Numbered from the stretch's first letter, positions 35,979-46,063 are shown. The stretch is 64,000 nucleotides of DNA from Heliobacterium mobile (GCF_009720735.1 NZ_WNKU01000002.1:62001-126000); one strand, 5' to 3'. Notes: generated from the sequence alone by a model not told the origin. A program made the numbers and translations.

Positions 35979-37214
35979 TCAGACCGCCGAAAATATTTTA
36001 ATTTTTCCACTCAAATCGCCCACATAGAGTTTCCCTTCTTCACTTAAAGCGACCGATGCACATCCACCGTCGACGGTAAAGCCAAAAACGAACTCGCCAG
36101 AACTTTTCCATATTTCCACTCGATCGCCAGCGCCTACAAAGACGTAACCTTTTGGATCGACAGCTAAGCTCTTAATGGCCGCTTTTTCACCGGCTTTGCT
36201 GGGGCCGATTTTGTTTTCGATCAAACCTTCCTTATTGATGATATATAATAGCCCGTCGACGTTAGCCATGAGCAAACGTCCCTGTGCCATTGGAACGGCA
36301 GCCGTGGGAGAAAAGCGGGTTTTCGGGAAGGTGATTTTCCCTTTAACAGTTCCCCAAGAATCCAATATGTCGCAACCTTGTTCATTCCAAGTTAAGTTTA
36401 CATAATAATTATCGGCACTGATCGTCAAAGGAAGCTTTGTACGCGCTGGCGGCAGAGGCCGTTCTTCATCAGGCTGTTGGGCACTGCTCCACCAGATGGC
36501 CGATTCAACGCCTTTGGTAAAAGTGACGGCTCTCCCGTCAGAAGCTCGCACCAGTCCATCCCAGCTTCGTTGTACTCGCTGTTTCCCAGACACCCCCCAA
36601 GGTTCCGGTTGTTTTGTCCAAAGAACCTTACCCTCTTTGTCCAACGCCGAGAGCGTACCTTCTTCGGGGATGTTGACCAAGAACTCTCCACTCTGTAGCG
36701 GTAGGACACGTACAGAACGTTGTTTGATCCCTTTCTTCTCAACTTCTTGAGGAACGACCCAAGCACCTTCGAATAATACACCCTTTTCCCAAGAGCCTGC
36801 TTCAGCAACGGGCGGGGTCGTGACGACAGTACTCTCTTGTTGATGCTCTTCCACCGGTTTCGACGGAAAGGAGCTATCCTCTATCGGCTCACCGACGACG
36901 CCAGTTGTTACTTCTCGATCAAATATATGAGAGATGGGCCCCAGGTAAGACGGGGTTTTCAATATTCCCGTATACCACGCACCAGCCAATGCCCCGACGA
37001 GCAACAGGGATAGCGCTGTGGCGCTAAAGATGACCTGTTTGCGAGAACGATTTTTTCTTCGTTTATATTTGTACGGAGGCAACGAAGGCGCGATCGTTCC
37101 ATCAGCCTCTTGCTGAAAACCAGTTGCCAAAATTTTCCCTCTTCTTTTGCTTCTAGATTCATCCTCTTTCAGCGGGGTCTGTTCGGAAAAGGGCAGGTTA
37201 GATTCGTGTTCCAT
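35979..37214 (-). CDS. membrane-anchored beta-propeller-like protein
   Basis: This protein has about 411 residues. A basic cytoplasmic N-terminus (PPYKYKRRKNRSRKQ) is followed by one TM helix (about 60-80, ATALSLLLVGALAGAWY). A proline/threonine-rich linker leads to an extracytoplasmic domain of repeated strands typical of PQQ/NHL-type propellers: GTLSALDKEGKVLWTK, GLLYIINKEGLIENK, LAVDPKGYVFVGAGDRVEIW and ALSEEGKLYVGDLSGKIKIF. ATG 37214 has a gaggtgg ribosome site, so the 22 codons of extra upstream frame are not used. It is probably an exported sensor or scaffold. It is transcribed after hfq, with a terminator between. Function is unknown. Confidence 0.75.
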   Translation of the reverse strand: MEHESNLPFSEQTPLKEDESRSKRRGKILATGFQQEADGTIAPSLPPYKYKRRKNRSRKQVIFSATALSLLLVGALAGAWYTGILKTPSYLGPISHIFDREVTTGVVGEPIEDSSFPSKPVEEHQQESTVVTTPPVAEAGSWEKGVLFEGAWVVPQEVEKKGIKQRSVRVLPLQSGEFLVNIPEEGTLSALDKEGKVLWTKQPEPWGVSGKQRVQRSWDGLVRASDGRAVTFTKGVESAIWWSSAQQPDEERPLPPARTKLPLTISADNYYVNLTWNEQGCDILDSWGTVKGKITFPKTRFSPTAAVPMAQGRLLMANVDGLLYIINKEGLIENKIGPSKAGEKAAIKSLAVDPKGYVFVGAGDRVEIWKSSGEFVFGFTVDGGCASVALSEEGKLYVGDLSGKIKIFSAV

Positions 37215-37308
37215 AAAAAATCCACCTCGTAGGAATATTATGGAAGATGTATTCGCTGCATAATTTACATATCCTGCCATTATACGTGAGTTTCTCTAAA
37301 AAAATTGA

Positions 37309-37340
37309 CAAAAAAAAAGCACCTACAATCAGGTGCTTTT
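37309..37340. terminator. intrinsic terminator after hfq
   Basis: Stem agcacct / aggtgct is flanked by a run of nine A on one side and five T on the other, 14 bases beyond the hfq stop. It would work best for hfq on the - strand. Confidence 0.82.
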
Positions 37341-37353
37341 TCTCTCTGCGTGA

Positions 37354-37590
37354 TTACGCTTTATTAGCGTCCATGGACAAAGATACCGGTCGAAGGGGCA
37401 TAATCGTGGAAATGGCATGTTTGTATACCATCTGTTGTTTGCCTTCAACATCAAGGAACACTGTAAAGCTATCAAATCCTTTGACCATACCTTTGATTTG
37501 AAAACCGTTGACCAAAAAGATGGTAACAGGAAGATTTTCTTTGCGGACCTGATTCAGGAAAGCATCCTGAAGGTTCAGCTGTTTCGTCAT
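37354..37590 (-). CDS. hfq: RNA chaperone Hfq
   Basis: This 78-residue Sm-like RNA chaperone has the Sm1 motif ([28 protein letters not shown]) and the Sm2 motif (the [10 protein letters not shown] block, matching the family's YKHAIST). The distal-face and proximal-face residues in these motifs look normal. The C-terminal tail is very short, as usual in Firmicutes. It overlaps the end of miaA by four bases (ATGA), a miaA-hfq pairing that is conserved over a wide range of bacteria. The presence of Hfq next to a 6S-like RNA elsewhere in the window shows only that RNA-based regulation is likely. Confidence 0.96.
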   Translation of the reverse strand: MTKQLNLQDAFLNQVRKENLPVTIFLVNGFQIKGMVKGFDSFTVFLDVEGKQQMVYKHAISTIMPLRPVSLSMDANKA

Positions 37591-38621
37591 TGAAGCGACC
37601 CTCCAAAATTTATGTTCTCTATGTGCCCTCCAAGAGCCTTCCTGATGCTATCGTAGATGTTTTCAAGCAAAAAATCCCGCTCCATCACATCTACTGCAAA
37701 CCAGTTCAACCGGGGATCACGTCGAAACCAGGTATATTGTCGCTTGGCAAAGTGTCGTGTATCCCTTTGGATCAGATAGAGGGCGTGGGAAAGGTTATAT
37801 TCACCCCGGAGATAATTGACGATTTCCTTGTACCCCAAGCCTTGCATGGAAGGAAGTGCCGGATCATATCCCCGTTCCAACAACCCTTTCACCTCTTCTA
37901 CTAGTCCCAATTCTATCATGATTTGGGCACGTTGGTCAATGCGACGATACAGTTCCTGGCGGTCCATCGTCAAGGCGATCGGGGCCAGACGGTATTTGGG
38001 CTTTTGTACGGAAGCAGCGTAATGAAATTCGCCTTGCCGTTTGCCTGTTAGGTGATAGACTTCCATCGCCCGGATGATTCGTTTGCGGTCATTGAAATGT
38101 ATCCGCTTTGCAGCATCAGGATCGATCTCCGCCAAGAGTCGATGAAAAGCTTCAGGACCTAACTCAGCGGCCTTTGTCTCCAATCGTGCCCTCAGTTCCA
38201 GATCTTTTGCCTCTTCGCTAAATTTGTAATGGTCAGTGATGGAACGGACATAGAGTCCTGTTCCGCCGACCATGATGGGCAGACGTCCTCGGGCAACGAT
38301 TTGTGGGATGAGGTCAGTGACACGCCGCTGAAAGTCAGCCACGCTGAAAGGTTCATCAGGATCGATGATGTCGATCATGTGATGGGGAATACCTCCCCGT
38401 TGCTCAGGCGGTATTTTGGCCGAACCAATGTCCATTCCTCGGTACACTTGCATGGAATCACCGGAGATGATTTCCCCGTTAAAGTGCTGCGCGATGGCGA
38501 TGCCGATATCTGATTTACCGACGGCGGTTGGACCGACGACGAGCACCAACGGAAGCAGCGCTTCCGATAGGGCAGCTTCCGAAAGAACATTTTCTGGTAG
38601 GTGACTGGGGGGCTTATCCAC
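37587..38621 (-). CDS. miaA: tRNA dimethylallyltransferase MiaA
   Basis: This enzyme of about 344 residues adds the dimethylallyl group to A37 of tRNAs reading U-first codons. The P-loop is [41 protein letters not shown] and [10 protein letters not shown] follow, and the C-terminal [10 protein letters not shown] is the tRNA-binding end. The GTG at 38621, eight bases after aggagg, is the better start; the GTG at 38630 overlaps the ribosome site. It overlaps the upstream methyltransferase gene by eight bases and hfq by four, so the block is probably translated in sequence. MiaB, acting on the MiaA product, is encoded 6 kb upstream in the same series. Confidence 0.96.
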   Translation of the reverse strand: MDKPPSHLPENVLSEAALSEALLPLVLVVGPTAVGKSDIGIAIAQHFNGEIISGDSMQVYRGMDIGSAKIPPEQRGGIPHHMIDIIDPDEPFSVADFQRRVTDLIPQIVARGRLPIMVGGTGLYVRSITDHYKFSEEAKDLELRARLETKAAELGPEAFHRLLAEIDPDAAKRIHFNDRKRIIRAMEVYHLTGKRQGEFHYAASVQKPKYRLAPIALTMDRQELYRRIDQRAQIMIELGLVEEVKGLLERGYDPALPSMQGLGYKEIVNYLRGEYNLSHALYLIQRDTRHFAKRQYTWFRRDPRLNWFAVDVMERDFLLENIYDSIRKALGGHIENINFGGSLQ

Positions 38622-39411
38622 GGTCCTCACCTCCTACATACCAAATTCCGTAGCCTACAGAGGCATATTTCCCCGCTAAGACTTGGTCTGGTTGTAGTCG
38701 ATACCATTCGTCGCTGTTGCTGCGTTCTTTCATAACCACCCGGCGGCGAGCGACACGACAAGCTTCCTCAATCACCGCAGGCTCCAAGGGTTTTAAATCG
38801 GCGAGACTGCGAATTCCGGCAATGCCGTCAGAGTTTTTTTGGGGGTTACGGAACATGGGATCGAAATAGACGCTGTCAAAGCTGTTGTCAGGAAATTCTC
38901 GAAGTATGTGACGATGATCTCCCTGGACTACTTCAATTCGTCCCATTGCTGCTATCACATCTGGTTCTAGTTTTTCTTTTGTCGAACGGAGACCTTCCCT
39001 TACGATCAAAGCGATCAACGAACTATGCTCTATGCCAGTTACTTTACCCGTCGTTCCGGCAGCGCAGGCGGCAACAATCGCGTCAGATCCTAAGCCGATC
39101 GTACAATCCAAAATGTAATCGCCTGAGCGAATATCTAGCGCTTCCACAAGCGGAACTGCTTGCCTTCTTTTTAAGGCACGAACTCGATGCACCGCCATAT
39201 TTGGGTGAAAGAAAAATTCTTCATCGCCCATTCTAAGGACAAGGCGATTTTTTTTGACAATCAGAAATTGGTCTCGATCGTACTCACGGCGTAAGGTATC
39301 TAAAGATTTTTGTTCTCGCAGTGCGAAAGGGGCTTCTAGCTGGGCAGCAATTGCTTTTGCTCGTTCTATCAGTTCGCCGCTCGCTTCTAGCGCAGTCGTC
39401 ACGATTACCAA
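38614..39411 (-). CDS. class I SAM-dependent methyltransferase, RsmJ-like
   Basis: This 265-residue methyltransferase has the SAM-binding motif YILDCTIGLGSDAIVAACA (about residues 97-115), an acidic post-I residue in VTGIEHS, and the catalytic-type motif VYFDPMFRNP, close to the DPMFP motif of the 16S rRNA (guanine-1516-N2) methyltransferase RsmJ. The N-terminal part (residues 1-90) has a SIR-like layout (PFALREQKSLDTLRREY) shared with this family. The TTG start at 39411 has an aggag ribosome site. It lies between mutL and miaA, a position conserved in Clostridia. The rRNA target is inferred from the motif. Confidence 0.88.
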   Translation of the reverse strand: MVIVTTALEASGELIERAKAIAAQLEAPFALREQKSLDTLRREYDRDQFLIVKKNRLVLRMGDEEFFFHPNMAVHRVRALKRRQAVPLVEALDIRSGDYILDCTIGLGSDAIVAACAAGTTGKVTGIEHSSLIALIVREGLRSTKEKLEPDVIAAMGRIEVVQGDHRHILREFPDNSFDSVYFDPMFRNPQKNSDGIAGIRSLADLKPLEPAVIEEACRVARRRVVMKERSNSDEWYRLQPDQVLAGKYASVGYGIWYVGGEDRG

Positions 39412-39422
39412 AACGTCAACTC

Positions 39423-41510
39423 CTAGGAGCGGTGAAATCTGTGTTCCAACTCGCTGCGGTCAATACGTAACAAGTAAGGACGGCCATGGGGGCATGTGTC
39501 CATGCCTTCCAACCGGGCCACTTGTTGCAATAGAGCAACCATCTCAGGATGGCTCATCGTTTGTCCCGCTTTGACTGCCCCCCGGCAAGCCAGGCTGCTT
39601 AAGGCCTCTCTACAGAGATCCTCCTTTTTTAGCTTGGCTCCCCCTTGGATGCGATCGATGATATCGCGAAGCAACCCTTCTTCCTCACCAGGCGGAAGAC
39701 CGAGGGGGACGGCTCGGATGAGTAACGTATTCCCACCGAAATGCTCCATGATAATGCCTGCATCGCGCAGGTCTGAAATCCGTTCGATCACGGCATCAAA
39801 CTCTGCTGGTGTCAATGTGACTGTTACGGGAATCAACAGTTGCTGGCATGACTGTTCGACATCAATGGCTTGTTCGAGTTTTTCTTTCAAGGCATAGTAG
39901 AGAACCCGCTCGTGAGCGGCATGTTGATCGATCAGGTATAAAGCACCTTGTCCTTCGGCAAGAATGTACGATCGTTGAAATTGTCCAATAGGGATCCACT
40001 CGGCGACCATAGCAGCCTTCAGTGGCACATCATAGAGCGGACTTTTCGGCAAATCCTCAGAGCAGGGCAGACTTTCCGCGACAATGGTATTTCCGGGATA
40101 CTTCTCCGGGGACTCTGTTTCGACGCAGTACTGGGGACTTGGGTAACTTGTTTTGTCGAAAAGTCCCTTGCTGATTTCTTTTGAGTCTGTCTTCGTAATA
40201 TCATTTATTGTATTTGTGGCAGCTTCTAATCCATTATGGTCAGTACTCTTTTCCGGGGAGTCTCCGGTGTTTTTTTGAACTCTTTCTCCAATGATTGCGT
40301 CGCTTCTCCCCCTGTTGGGTTCCTGGTACACACCAGAAGTTTCCGGCTTTGGGCTAGGTTCAATGGAATCTGTCCACAGAGGTGTCATCTTGGCGACGTT
40401 GTTTAAAGACGGTCGGTCTTTGATCGTTTTATCCGGCGTTAAAGAGGATTGACTGTTGTACGCAGATGATAGGGCTGGCTGGGAGGAACCTTCCCGGGTC
40501 CACAGCGGTCGGGACAAAGCCCGGCTTCGTAAGGTCTCCTTTAAAACCGATTGAATAAACTCACAAATGTCCCGTTCTTGATCGATTTTTATCTCTTGTT
40601 TCGTAGGATGGGCGTTTACATCGACCTTATGGGGAGGGAGGAGCAAGTTGAGCACGAAAAAAGGAAAACGGTGTACCGGTAACAAGCCTTGATAGACTTC
40701 TTCTACGGCCAGGGAGAGGCTGCGGCTGCGCACCCAGCGCTGGTTGATAAACCAGGTCTGATGGTTGCGGTTAGCTCGGTTCAGGGAGGGCTCACCGATG
40801 AAGCCGTTCAATTCCCATCCCTCCGAGGATTTGTGGGAAAGTGCCAACAGGTGAGGAATGACTTCCCTCCCGTATACGGCCGACAAAGTTTCTAGAGTTT
40901 TATTATTCCCTGGGGAACGAAAGGTAACCTGCCGCCCCTGTGTCAACGATACGGCTACGTGGGGATGGGCCAAGGCGAGGCGCCAGATGACCTCGGCACA
41001 GGCAGACCCTTCTGCCGTAGACGATCGAAGAAACTTTCGCCGAGCCGGTGTATTGTAAAAGAGGTCTTCCACTTGAATCGTCGTTCCCGGCGGGGCACCC
41101 ACCGTTTCTACAGGCTGTCTTTCACCGCCTTCTACGCGCAATCGTGTACCTTGGCTGTCGCAGTGGCGGCGAGTGGTGAATTCCATCCGTGATACCGAGG
41201 CAATCGAAGGAAGAGCTTCGCCGCGAAAACCGAGGGTTTCAATCGCCATCAAATCTTCAGCACTGCCGATTTTACTCGTAGCATGACGTTCAATACATAG
41301 AGCAGCATCTTCTGGCGACATGCCGCATCCGTTATCGACGATCCGGATGAGTTGACGGCCGCCGTCCGTCAAATGTACATCAATACGGGTAGCGCCGGCG
41401 TCAAGAGCATTTTCCATCAGTTCTTTCACGATGGACGCTGGCCGCTCCACTACTTCCCCGGCGGCGATTTGGTTGACCGTATGGGTATCTAGGAGTCGAA
41501 TTACACCCAA
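39423..41510 (-). CDS. mutL: DNA mismatch repair protein MutL
   Basis: This 695-residue MutL has the GHKL ATPase motifs KELMENALDAGATRIDV, RIVDNGCGM, ETLGFRGEALPSIASVS and the GTTIQVEDLFYNTPAR loop. The linker (about 340-500) is serine/proline-rich and variable. The C-terminal endonuclease domain has DQHAAHERVLYY, SSLACRGAVKAGQ, CPHGRP and a final LRIDRSELEHRF. In the first motif, DQHA-x2-E-x4-E, the second Glu is replaced by Tyr; the other metal-site residues are present, so nicking activity is probably kept. The TTG start overlaps the end of mutS by ten bases, behind a gggagga ribosome site. Confidence 0.96.
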   Translation of the reverse strand: MGVIRLLDTHTVNQIAAGEVVERPASIVKELMENALDAGATRIDVHLTDGGRQLIRIVDNGCGMSPEDAALCIERHATSKIGSAEDLMAIETLGFRGEALPSIASVSRMEFTTRRHCDSQGTRLRVEGGERQPVETVGAPPGTTIQVEDLFYNTPARRKFLRSSTAEGSACAEVIWRLALAHPHVAVSLTQGRQVTFRSPGNNKTLETLSAVYGREVIPHLLALSHKSSEGWELNGFIGEPSLNRANRNHQTWFINQRWVRSRSLSLAVEEVYQGLLPVHRFPFFVLNLLLPPHKVDVNAHPTKQEIKIDQERDICEFIQSVLKETLRSRALSRPLWTREGSSQPALSSAYNSQSSLTPDKTIKDRPSLNNVAKMTPLWTDSIEPSPKPETSGVYQEPNRGRSDAIIGERVQKNTGDSPEKSTDHNGLEAATNTINDITKTDSKEISKGLFDKTSYPSPQYCVETESPEKYPGNTIVAESLPCSEDLPKSPLYDVPLKAAMVAEWIPIGQFQRSYILAEGQGALYLIDQHAAHERVLYYALKEKLEQAIDVEQSCQQLLIPVTVTLTPAEFDAVIERISDLRDAGIIMEHFGGNTLLIRAVPLGLPPGEEEGLLRDIIDRIQGGAKLKKEDLCREALSSLACRGAVKAGQTMSHPEMVALLQQVARLEGMDTCPHGRPYLLRIDRSELEHRFHRS

Positions 41511-44410
41511 CGTTCATTCCTCCCCCGCCGCAGCTTCTTTTGTTGCTTAGCGAGCCAGTTCATCGCATCAAGCGGTGTCATGCGGTTGATATCAAGCTTA
41601 GCAAGTTCCTCTGCTAAAGCCTTGCCAATTTGAGCATTTTTCGGTGACTGAACCCCTTCTTCAACGGTACCAGAGAACAGTTGCATCTGGCTTGCTTCGG
41701 ATTCGCTGTTATCATGGCTGACTTGAAACTCTAATCGATTAATCGATTCTGTTTCAACGCTCGCCCCCGGATAATTTACTTGGTTTAAATCATTTATTCC
41801 CATGGCTGAAACGTTAAAGGTACCCAATACTTCGGCTTCTGTTAAATGATTTATTTTGGTTACAGAACCCTCGCTAGTAAAAGCTGCAGGTGAAATGTTG
41901 TGCGATTCCTGCCGCACCAAAGACCTTTGAAGTGACGGTTGCTCGTCCCTTTCCGCTGGTATAGGAATAGCTTTTTTCCCATCTTTTTGCTCCAATCCGC
42001 TCAGGATCTCTTTGGCTCGGTTGATGACCATTGACGGCAATCCAGCCAAACGGGCCACCTGAATGCCGTAGCTCTTGTTTACCCCACCCAAGCGGATCTG
42101 GTGCAGGAATGCGATATCATCGCCTGATTCCCGTACAGCGATGTTGTAACAGCGAACGCCTGATAGCGTCTCTTTAAGGTGGACTAATTCGTGATAGTGG
42201 GTCGCGAACAGAGATTTGGCGCCTAGACGCTGGATGGCCTCTGCAACTGCCCATGCGATGGCCATTCCATCATACGTGCTGGTCCCCCGTCCAACCTCAT
42301 CAAGAACGACGAGACTGCGGGAACTGGCATGGTGTAAGATGTGAGCGACTTCGGTCATTTCCACCATAAACGTGCTCTGCCCGGTTGCAAGGTCATCGGA
42401 AGCACCTACCCGGGTAAAAATGCGATCAACCACCCCTATGGAAGCTGAGGCAGCAGGAACAAAAGCTCCCACTTGAGCCAACAGGACGATCAGGGCCACT
42501 TGACGCATGTACGTACTCTTTCCGGCCATATTCGGTCCGGTGATGAGCAACAACGTCTGGTCGTCGCTAAAAGCTGTATCATTGGGGACAAACAGGCCCG
42601 GTCCCAGATGAGCTTCGACGACAGGATGACGACCGCCCTGAATAGAAATCTCAATGTTGTCATGAATCTCTGGACAAATGTACCCCTGTTCTACAGCCAC
42701 CTGGGCAAAAGAGGCCCATACATCCAACTGGGCGACCTGGTCAGCCGTCACTTGCAGTTGCGGTAATACTTCCTCGATGGAACTGCGTAACTCTGTAAAC
42801 AGCCTGTATTCCAATTGAGTCAGTTTTTCTTCTGCACCAAGAATCTTCTCTTCATAATTTTTCAGTTCGGGAGTGATATACCGCTCCCCGTTGGCCAGGG
42901 TTTGTTTGCGTATGTAATCTTCAGGTACACTGGCCATGTGAGCCCGGGTTACTTCGATATAATAGCCAAAAACCTTATTAAAGCCGACTTTCAAAGATCG
43001 AATTCCGGTCCGTTCCCGTTCCCGCTGTTCCAGGTGAGCGAGCCACTCCTTGCCAGAACCGGCTGCCTCCCGCAATTCATCGACTTCCTCGTGAAAACCG
43101 GGCCGGATGATTCCACCATCCCGTACGGATACAGGCGGTTCATCGACTATTGTTTCTCGGATCCGGCTCGCAATCGCTGTAAGCGGGTCAATTTGAGCAG
43201 CTACTTCGGCTAAGATGGGAGGTCCCTGCCGAAGCTTGTCCAGAATCTCTGGAAGGGCTTGAAGAGAGGTGGCTAAGGCTAACAAGTCCCGGCCGTTCGC
43301 TGAACCATAGGCTACTTTACCAGCCAACCGTTCCAGATCGTACACACTGCGCAAACCAGCACGTACATCCTGCCTTAGCAACCCTTCATCGACGAGTGCC
43401 GAAACGATCCGTTGGCGGTGATGAATTTCAGTCACCTGGGTTAGGGGTTGTTCAATCCACCGTTTGATCAGCCGTCCGCCCATGGCTGTGACTGTCTTAT
43501 CGATAACCCCCAGGAGCGAACCTTTTCGGCTACCTTCTCGCATCGTCTGCGTCAGTTCCAGATTTCGTCTTGTCGCTGGATCGAGTCGCATAAACTGTTC
43601 CGTCGTATAGGACGTTAACCGCGAAATATGCCTTAAATTCGCTTTCTGAGTCTCCTGTACATAGCGTAGTGCGATAGCTGAAGCGACGATAGCCCCTGGC
43701 CAGTGGGCACAGCCAAAAGCATCCAAACTGGATACGGTGAAGTGCCGTTTGAGGACCGTCACCGCTTGCTCCAAAGTGAGTCCTTCCCGTGGGTATTCAC
43801 TCACCAGTATGCCTTGTTTTTTCCATCCGGAAACGAGTTCAGGATAAGCATTGGCTAATGATGGATGCAGAAGCAACTCTTTTGGAGCCAGGCGCATGAT
43901 TTCAGCCTGAAAAGCAGCCATCTCTCGGCCGTTCCAACGCGCCGTTTGAAAATCACCGGTAAACACGTCTAAGGCGGCAAGTCCCCACTCGTCGGCGTTT
44001 AAGGCTGCACAGACGAGAAAGTTATTGCTCTTTTCCTCGATCAAATTCATATCCATGATCGTGCCAGGTGTAACGACACGGACGACTTCCCGTCGGACAA
44101 TCCCCTTCGCTGCCGCCGGATCTTCCACCTGCTCGCAAATGGCCACTTTATACCCTTTTTCCACTAACCGAGAAATATAGCCCTGAGCGGAATGAAAGGG
44201 GACACCACACATAGGTATCCGTTCCTCTAATCCGGCGTCCCGCCCAGTCAAGGTAATCTCTAGCTCCCGTGATGCCAGGATAGCGTCAGGCCCGAACATC
44301 TCATAAAAATCGCCCAACCGAAAGAAGAGAATCGCCTCTGGGTTTTGATTTTTGATTTCCTGATATTGTCGCATCATCGGTGTTACCGCTTTCAGATCTG
44401 CCACCTCCAC
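41501..44410 (-). CDS. mutS: DNA mismatch repair protein MutS
   Basis: This 969-residue MutS has the mismatch-binding domain with the Phe-x-Glu motif in FFRLGDFYEMF, the connector and clamp domains, and the ATPase with Walker A GPNMAGKSTYMRQ, SLVVLDEVGRGTSTYDG (Walker B) and LFATHYHEL. It is about 100 residues longer than usual because a low-complexity insert (about 800-930) separates the ATPase from the C-terminal dimerisation segment (LDINRMTPLDAMNWLAKQQKK). The start needs care: GTG 44410 has no ribosome site upstream, but GGAGG inside this region is eight bases before a CTG at 44395, which would give KAVTPMMRQY, the usual MutS start; the true N-terminus may be 44395 or the following ATG pair. 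Confidence 0.96.
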   Translation of the reverse strand: MEVADLKAVTPMMRQYQEIKNQNPEAILFFRLGDFYEMFGPDAILASRELEITLTGRDAGLEERIPMCGVPFHSAQGYISRLVEKGYKVAICEQVEDPAAAKGIVRREVVRVVTPGTIMDMNLIEEKSNNFLVCAALNADEWGLAALDVFTGDFQTARWNGREMAAFQAEIMRLAPKELLLHPSLANAYPELVSGWKKQGILVSEYPREGLTLEQAVTVLKRHFTVSSLDAFGCAHWPGAIVASAIALRYVQETQKANLRHISRLTSYTTEQFMRLDPATRRNLELTQTMREGSRKGSLLGVIDKTVTAMGGRLIKRWIEQPLTQVTEIHHRQRIVSALVDEGLLRQDVRAGLRSVYDLERLAGKVAYGSANGRDLLALATSLQALPEILDKLRQGPPILAEVAAQIDPLTAIASRIRETIVDEPPVSVRDGGIIRPGFHEEVDELREAAGSGKEWLAHLEQRERERTGIRSLKVGFNKVFGYYIEVTRAHMASVPEDYIRKQTLANGERYITPELKNYEEKILGAEEKLTQLEYRLFTELRSSIEEVLPQLQVTADQVAQLDVWASFAQVAVEQGYICPEIHDNIEISIQGGRHPVVEAHLGPGLFVPNDTAFSDDQTLLLITGPNMAGKSTYMRQVALIVLLAQVGAFVPAASASIGVVDRIFTRVGASDDLATGQSTFMVEMTEVAHILHHASSRSLVVLDEVGRGTSTYDGMAIAWAVAEAIQRLGAKSLFATHYHELVHLKETLSGVRCYNIAVRESGDDIAFLHQIRLGGVNKSYGIQVARLAGLPSMVINRAKEILSGLEQKDGKKAIPIPAERDEQPSLQRSLVRQESHNISPAAFTSEGSVTKINHLTEAEVLGTFNVSAMGINDLNQVNYPGASVETESINRLEFQVSHDNSESEASQMQLFSGTVEEGVQSPKNAQIGKALAEELAKLDINRMTPLDAMNWLAKQQKKLRRGRNERWV

Positions 44411-44468
44411 GTGGAAAATAGAAGAGCCTCGGGTGTTCCCGAAGCCCTATCATCGTTGCCTGTCTACA

Positions 44469-45791
44469 TCAGATTTCTTTGCCGATCAACGTCCATGTGC
44501 GGGCCTCTTCAATCTTGACATTGATCAAACGGCCAATCATCTCTTCTGAACCTGGAAAGACGACAATTTTGTTTCCTCGCGTTCGGCCTGACATCATTTC
44601 CTTGTTATTTTTGCTGGGGCCTTCCACGAGGATTTCCTGCGTCGTTCCTAGCAGCGCCCGGTTGTGTTCTAGGCTGATGACATTCTGCAACTTGAGCAAC
44701 CGTTGGAAACGGCTCTTTTTCACCTCATCGGAAATCTGTCCGTCCATTTCCGCCGCCGGTGTACCTGAACGTTTGGAGTATAAGAAGGTAAAGGCGTTGT
44801 CATAACGGACCTTTTCCAGAAGATCTAACGTGTCCTCAAAGTCGTCATCGCTCTCTCCGGGGAATCCGACGATTAAATCCGTCGTGAGAGCTACATTCGG
44901 CATGGCTTCGCGGATCTTGGCGATGAGATCGATATAATACTCCCGTTTGTAACCGCGATTCATTTCTTCTAAAATTCGATTACTTCCGGCCTGTACCGGA
45001 AGGTGAATGTGTTCGCACACTTTATCTGCTTTAGCCATGGCCTGAATCAGTTCGAGATCAAAATCTTTAGGGTGAGATGTAGTAAAACGGATGCGCTGCA
45101 ACCCTTCGACTTTATTGACTTCCAATAACAAGCCAGCAAAATTGATCGCTGGCTCGAGGTCTTTTCCATAGGAGTTTACATTCTGGCCCAACAAGGTGAC
45201 TTCTTTTACTCCTTGAGCCACCAAATTCGTCACTTCTCGGACGATGTCTTTCGGTGTTCGGCTTCGCTCTCGCCCGCGAACGTAGGGAACGATGCAGTAG
45301 CTGCAGAAGTTATTGCAACCATACATGATGGTCACATGAGCCTTGATACCGTCTACTTTGCGATCTGGCAGGTCTTCGACGACTTCACCTTCACTGTTCC
45401 AGACGTCCACGACCTGTCCAGAGCGGCATTGTTCAATCATCACCGGAAGTTGGTGCAGGTTGTGGGTACCATAGACTAGATCGACATAGGGGTATTCTTT
45501 CTGAATCCGTTCGCTCATGCCCGGTTGTTGAACCATACAGCCGCCGATACCGATGATCACATCGGGGTCAGCAAGCTTGTATTTGCGAAGTTCACCGAGT
45601 TTGCCTAAGATTTTTCGCTCTGCTGATTCACGGACACAGCAAGTATTGATCAAAAGGATAGTCGCCTCATCAGGACTGGCCGCTTCATCGTAGCCCATCT
45701 GTCTCAAAAAACCAGCCAGGGACTCAGAGTCCCGTTCATTCATCTGGCAACCGTATGTCAAAATCAGATATTTGTTGTTCTTATCGCTCAC
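44469..45791 (-). CDS. miaB: tRNA-2-methylthio-N6-dimethylallyladenosine synthase MiaB
   Basis: This radical-SAM methylthiotransferase has about 440 residues. The N-terminal UPF0004 domain has Cys residues in YLILTYGCQMNERDSE, INTCCVRESAE and GIGGCMVQQPG for the auxiliary cluster. The radical-SAM motif CxxxCxxC lies in MYGCNNFCSYCIVPYVRGRE, and a C-terminal TRAM domain (about 375-440) ends the protein. GTG 45791 has a gaggag ribosome site seven bases away; the TTG 18 bases further up overlaps that site. It inserts the methylthio group into the product of MiaA. It is the first gene of the mutS-mutL series, 58 bases before mutS. Confidence 0.96.
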   Translation of the reverse strand: MSDKNNKYLILTYGCQMNERDSESLAGFLRQMGYDEAASPDEATILLINTCCVRESAERKILGKLGELRKYKLADPDVIIGIGGCMVQQPGMSERIQKEYPYVDLVYGTHNLHQLPVMIEQCRSGQVVDVWNSEGEVVEDLPDRKVDGIKAHVTIMYGCNNFCSYCIVPYVRGRERSRTPKDIVREVTNLVAQGVKEVTLLGQNVNSYGKDLEPAINFAGLLLEVNKVEGLQRIRFTTSHPKDFDLELIQAMAKADKVCEHIHLPVQAGSNRILEEMNRGYKREYYIDLIAKIREAMPNVALTTDLIVGFPGESDDDFEDTLDLLEKVRYDNAFTFLYSKRSGTPAAEMDGQISDEVKKSRFQRLLKLQNVISLEHNRALLGTTQEILVEGPSKNNKEMMSGRTRGNKIVVFPGSEEMIGRLINVKIEEARTWTLIGKEI

Positions 45792-46014
45792 AAGTCTACT
45801 CCTCGACAATCTTTTCAGTTAGATTATTATACCCCGTGAGTTGACTATTGAAAAGCAGCGAGAGCAATTAGATAATTATTCGTTTCTATAAGAGATCGTT
45901 CGTCTAAAGACTTATTAAAATAGTGCAATTCATAGAAATATTTAGTTAAACTCAGTAAAATCACTATAATTAGCGTTTTTTAATAATTTTCAACCTATAT
46001 CACAAAAAATACGG

Positions 46015-46043
46015 TTGATTTGTGTTCACATCTGATCTAAAAT
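46015..46043 (+). promoter_or_regulatory. promoter of the tRNA cluster
   Basis: TTGATT (46015-46020) and TAAAAT (46038-46043) are 17 bases apart. Transcription would start about 13 bases before the first tRNA. The surrounding 250 bases are AT-rich and hold no gene. Confidence 0.6.
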
Positions 46044-46063
46044 ACATCTTGCATTTTAGATTT

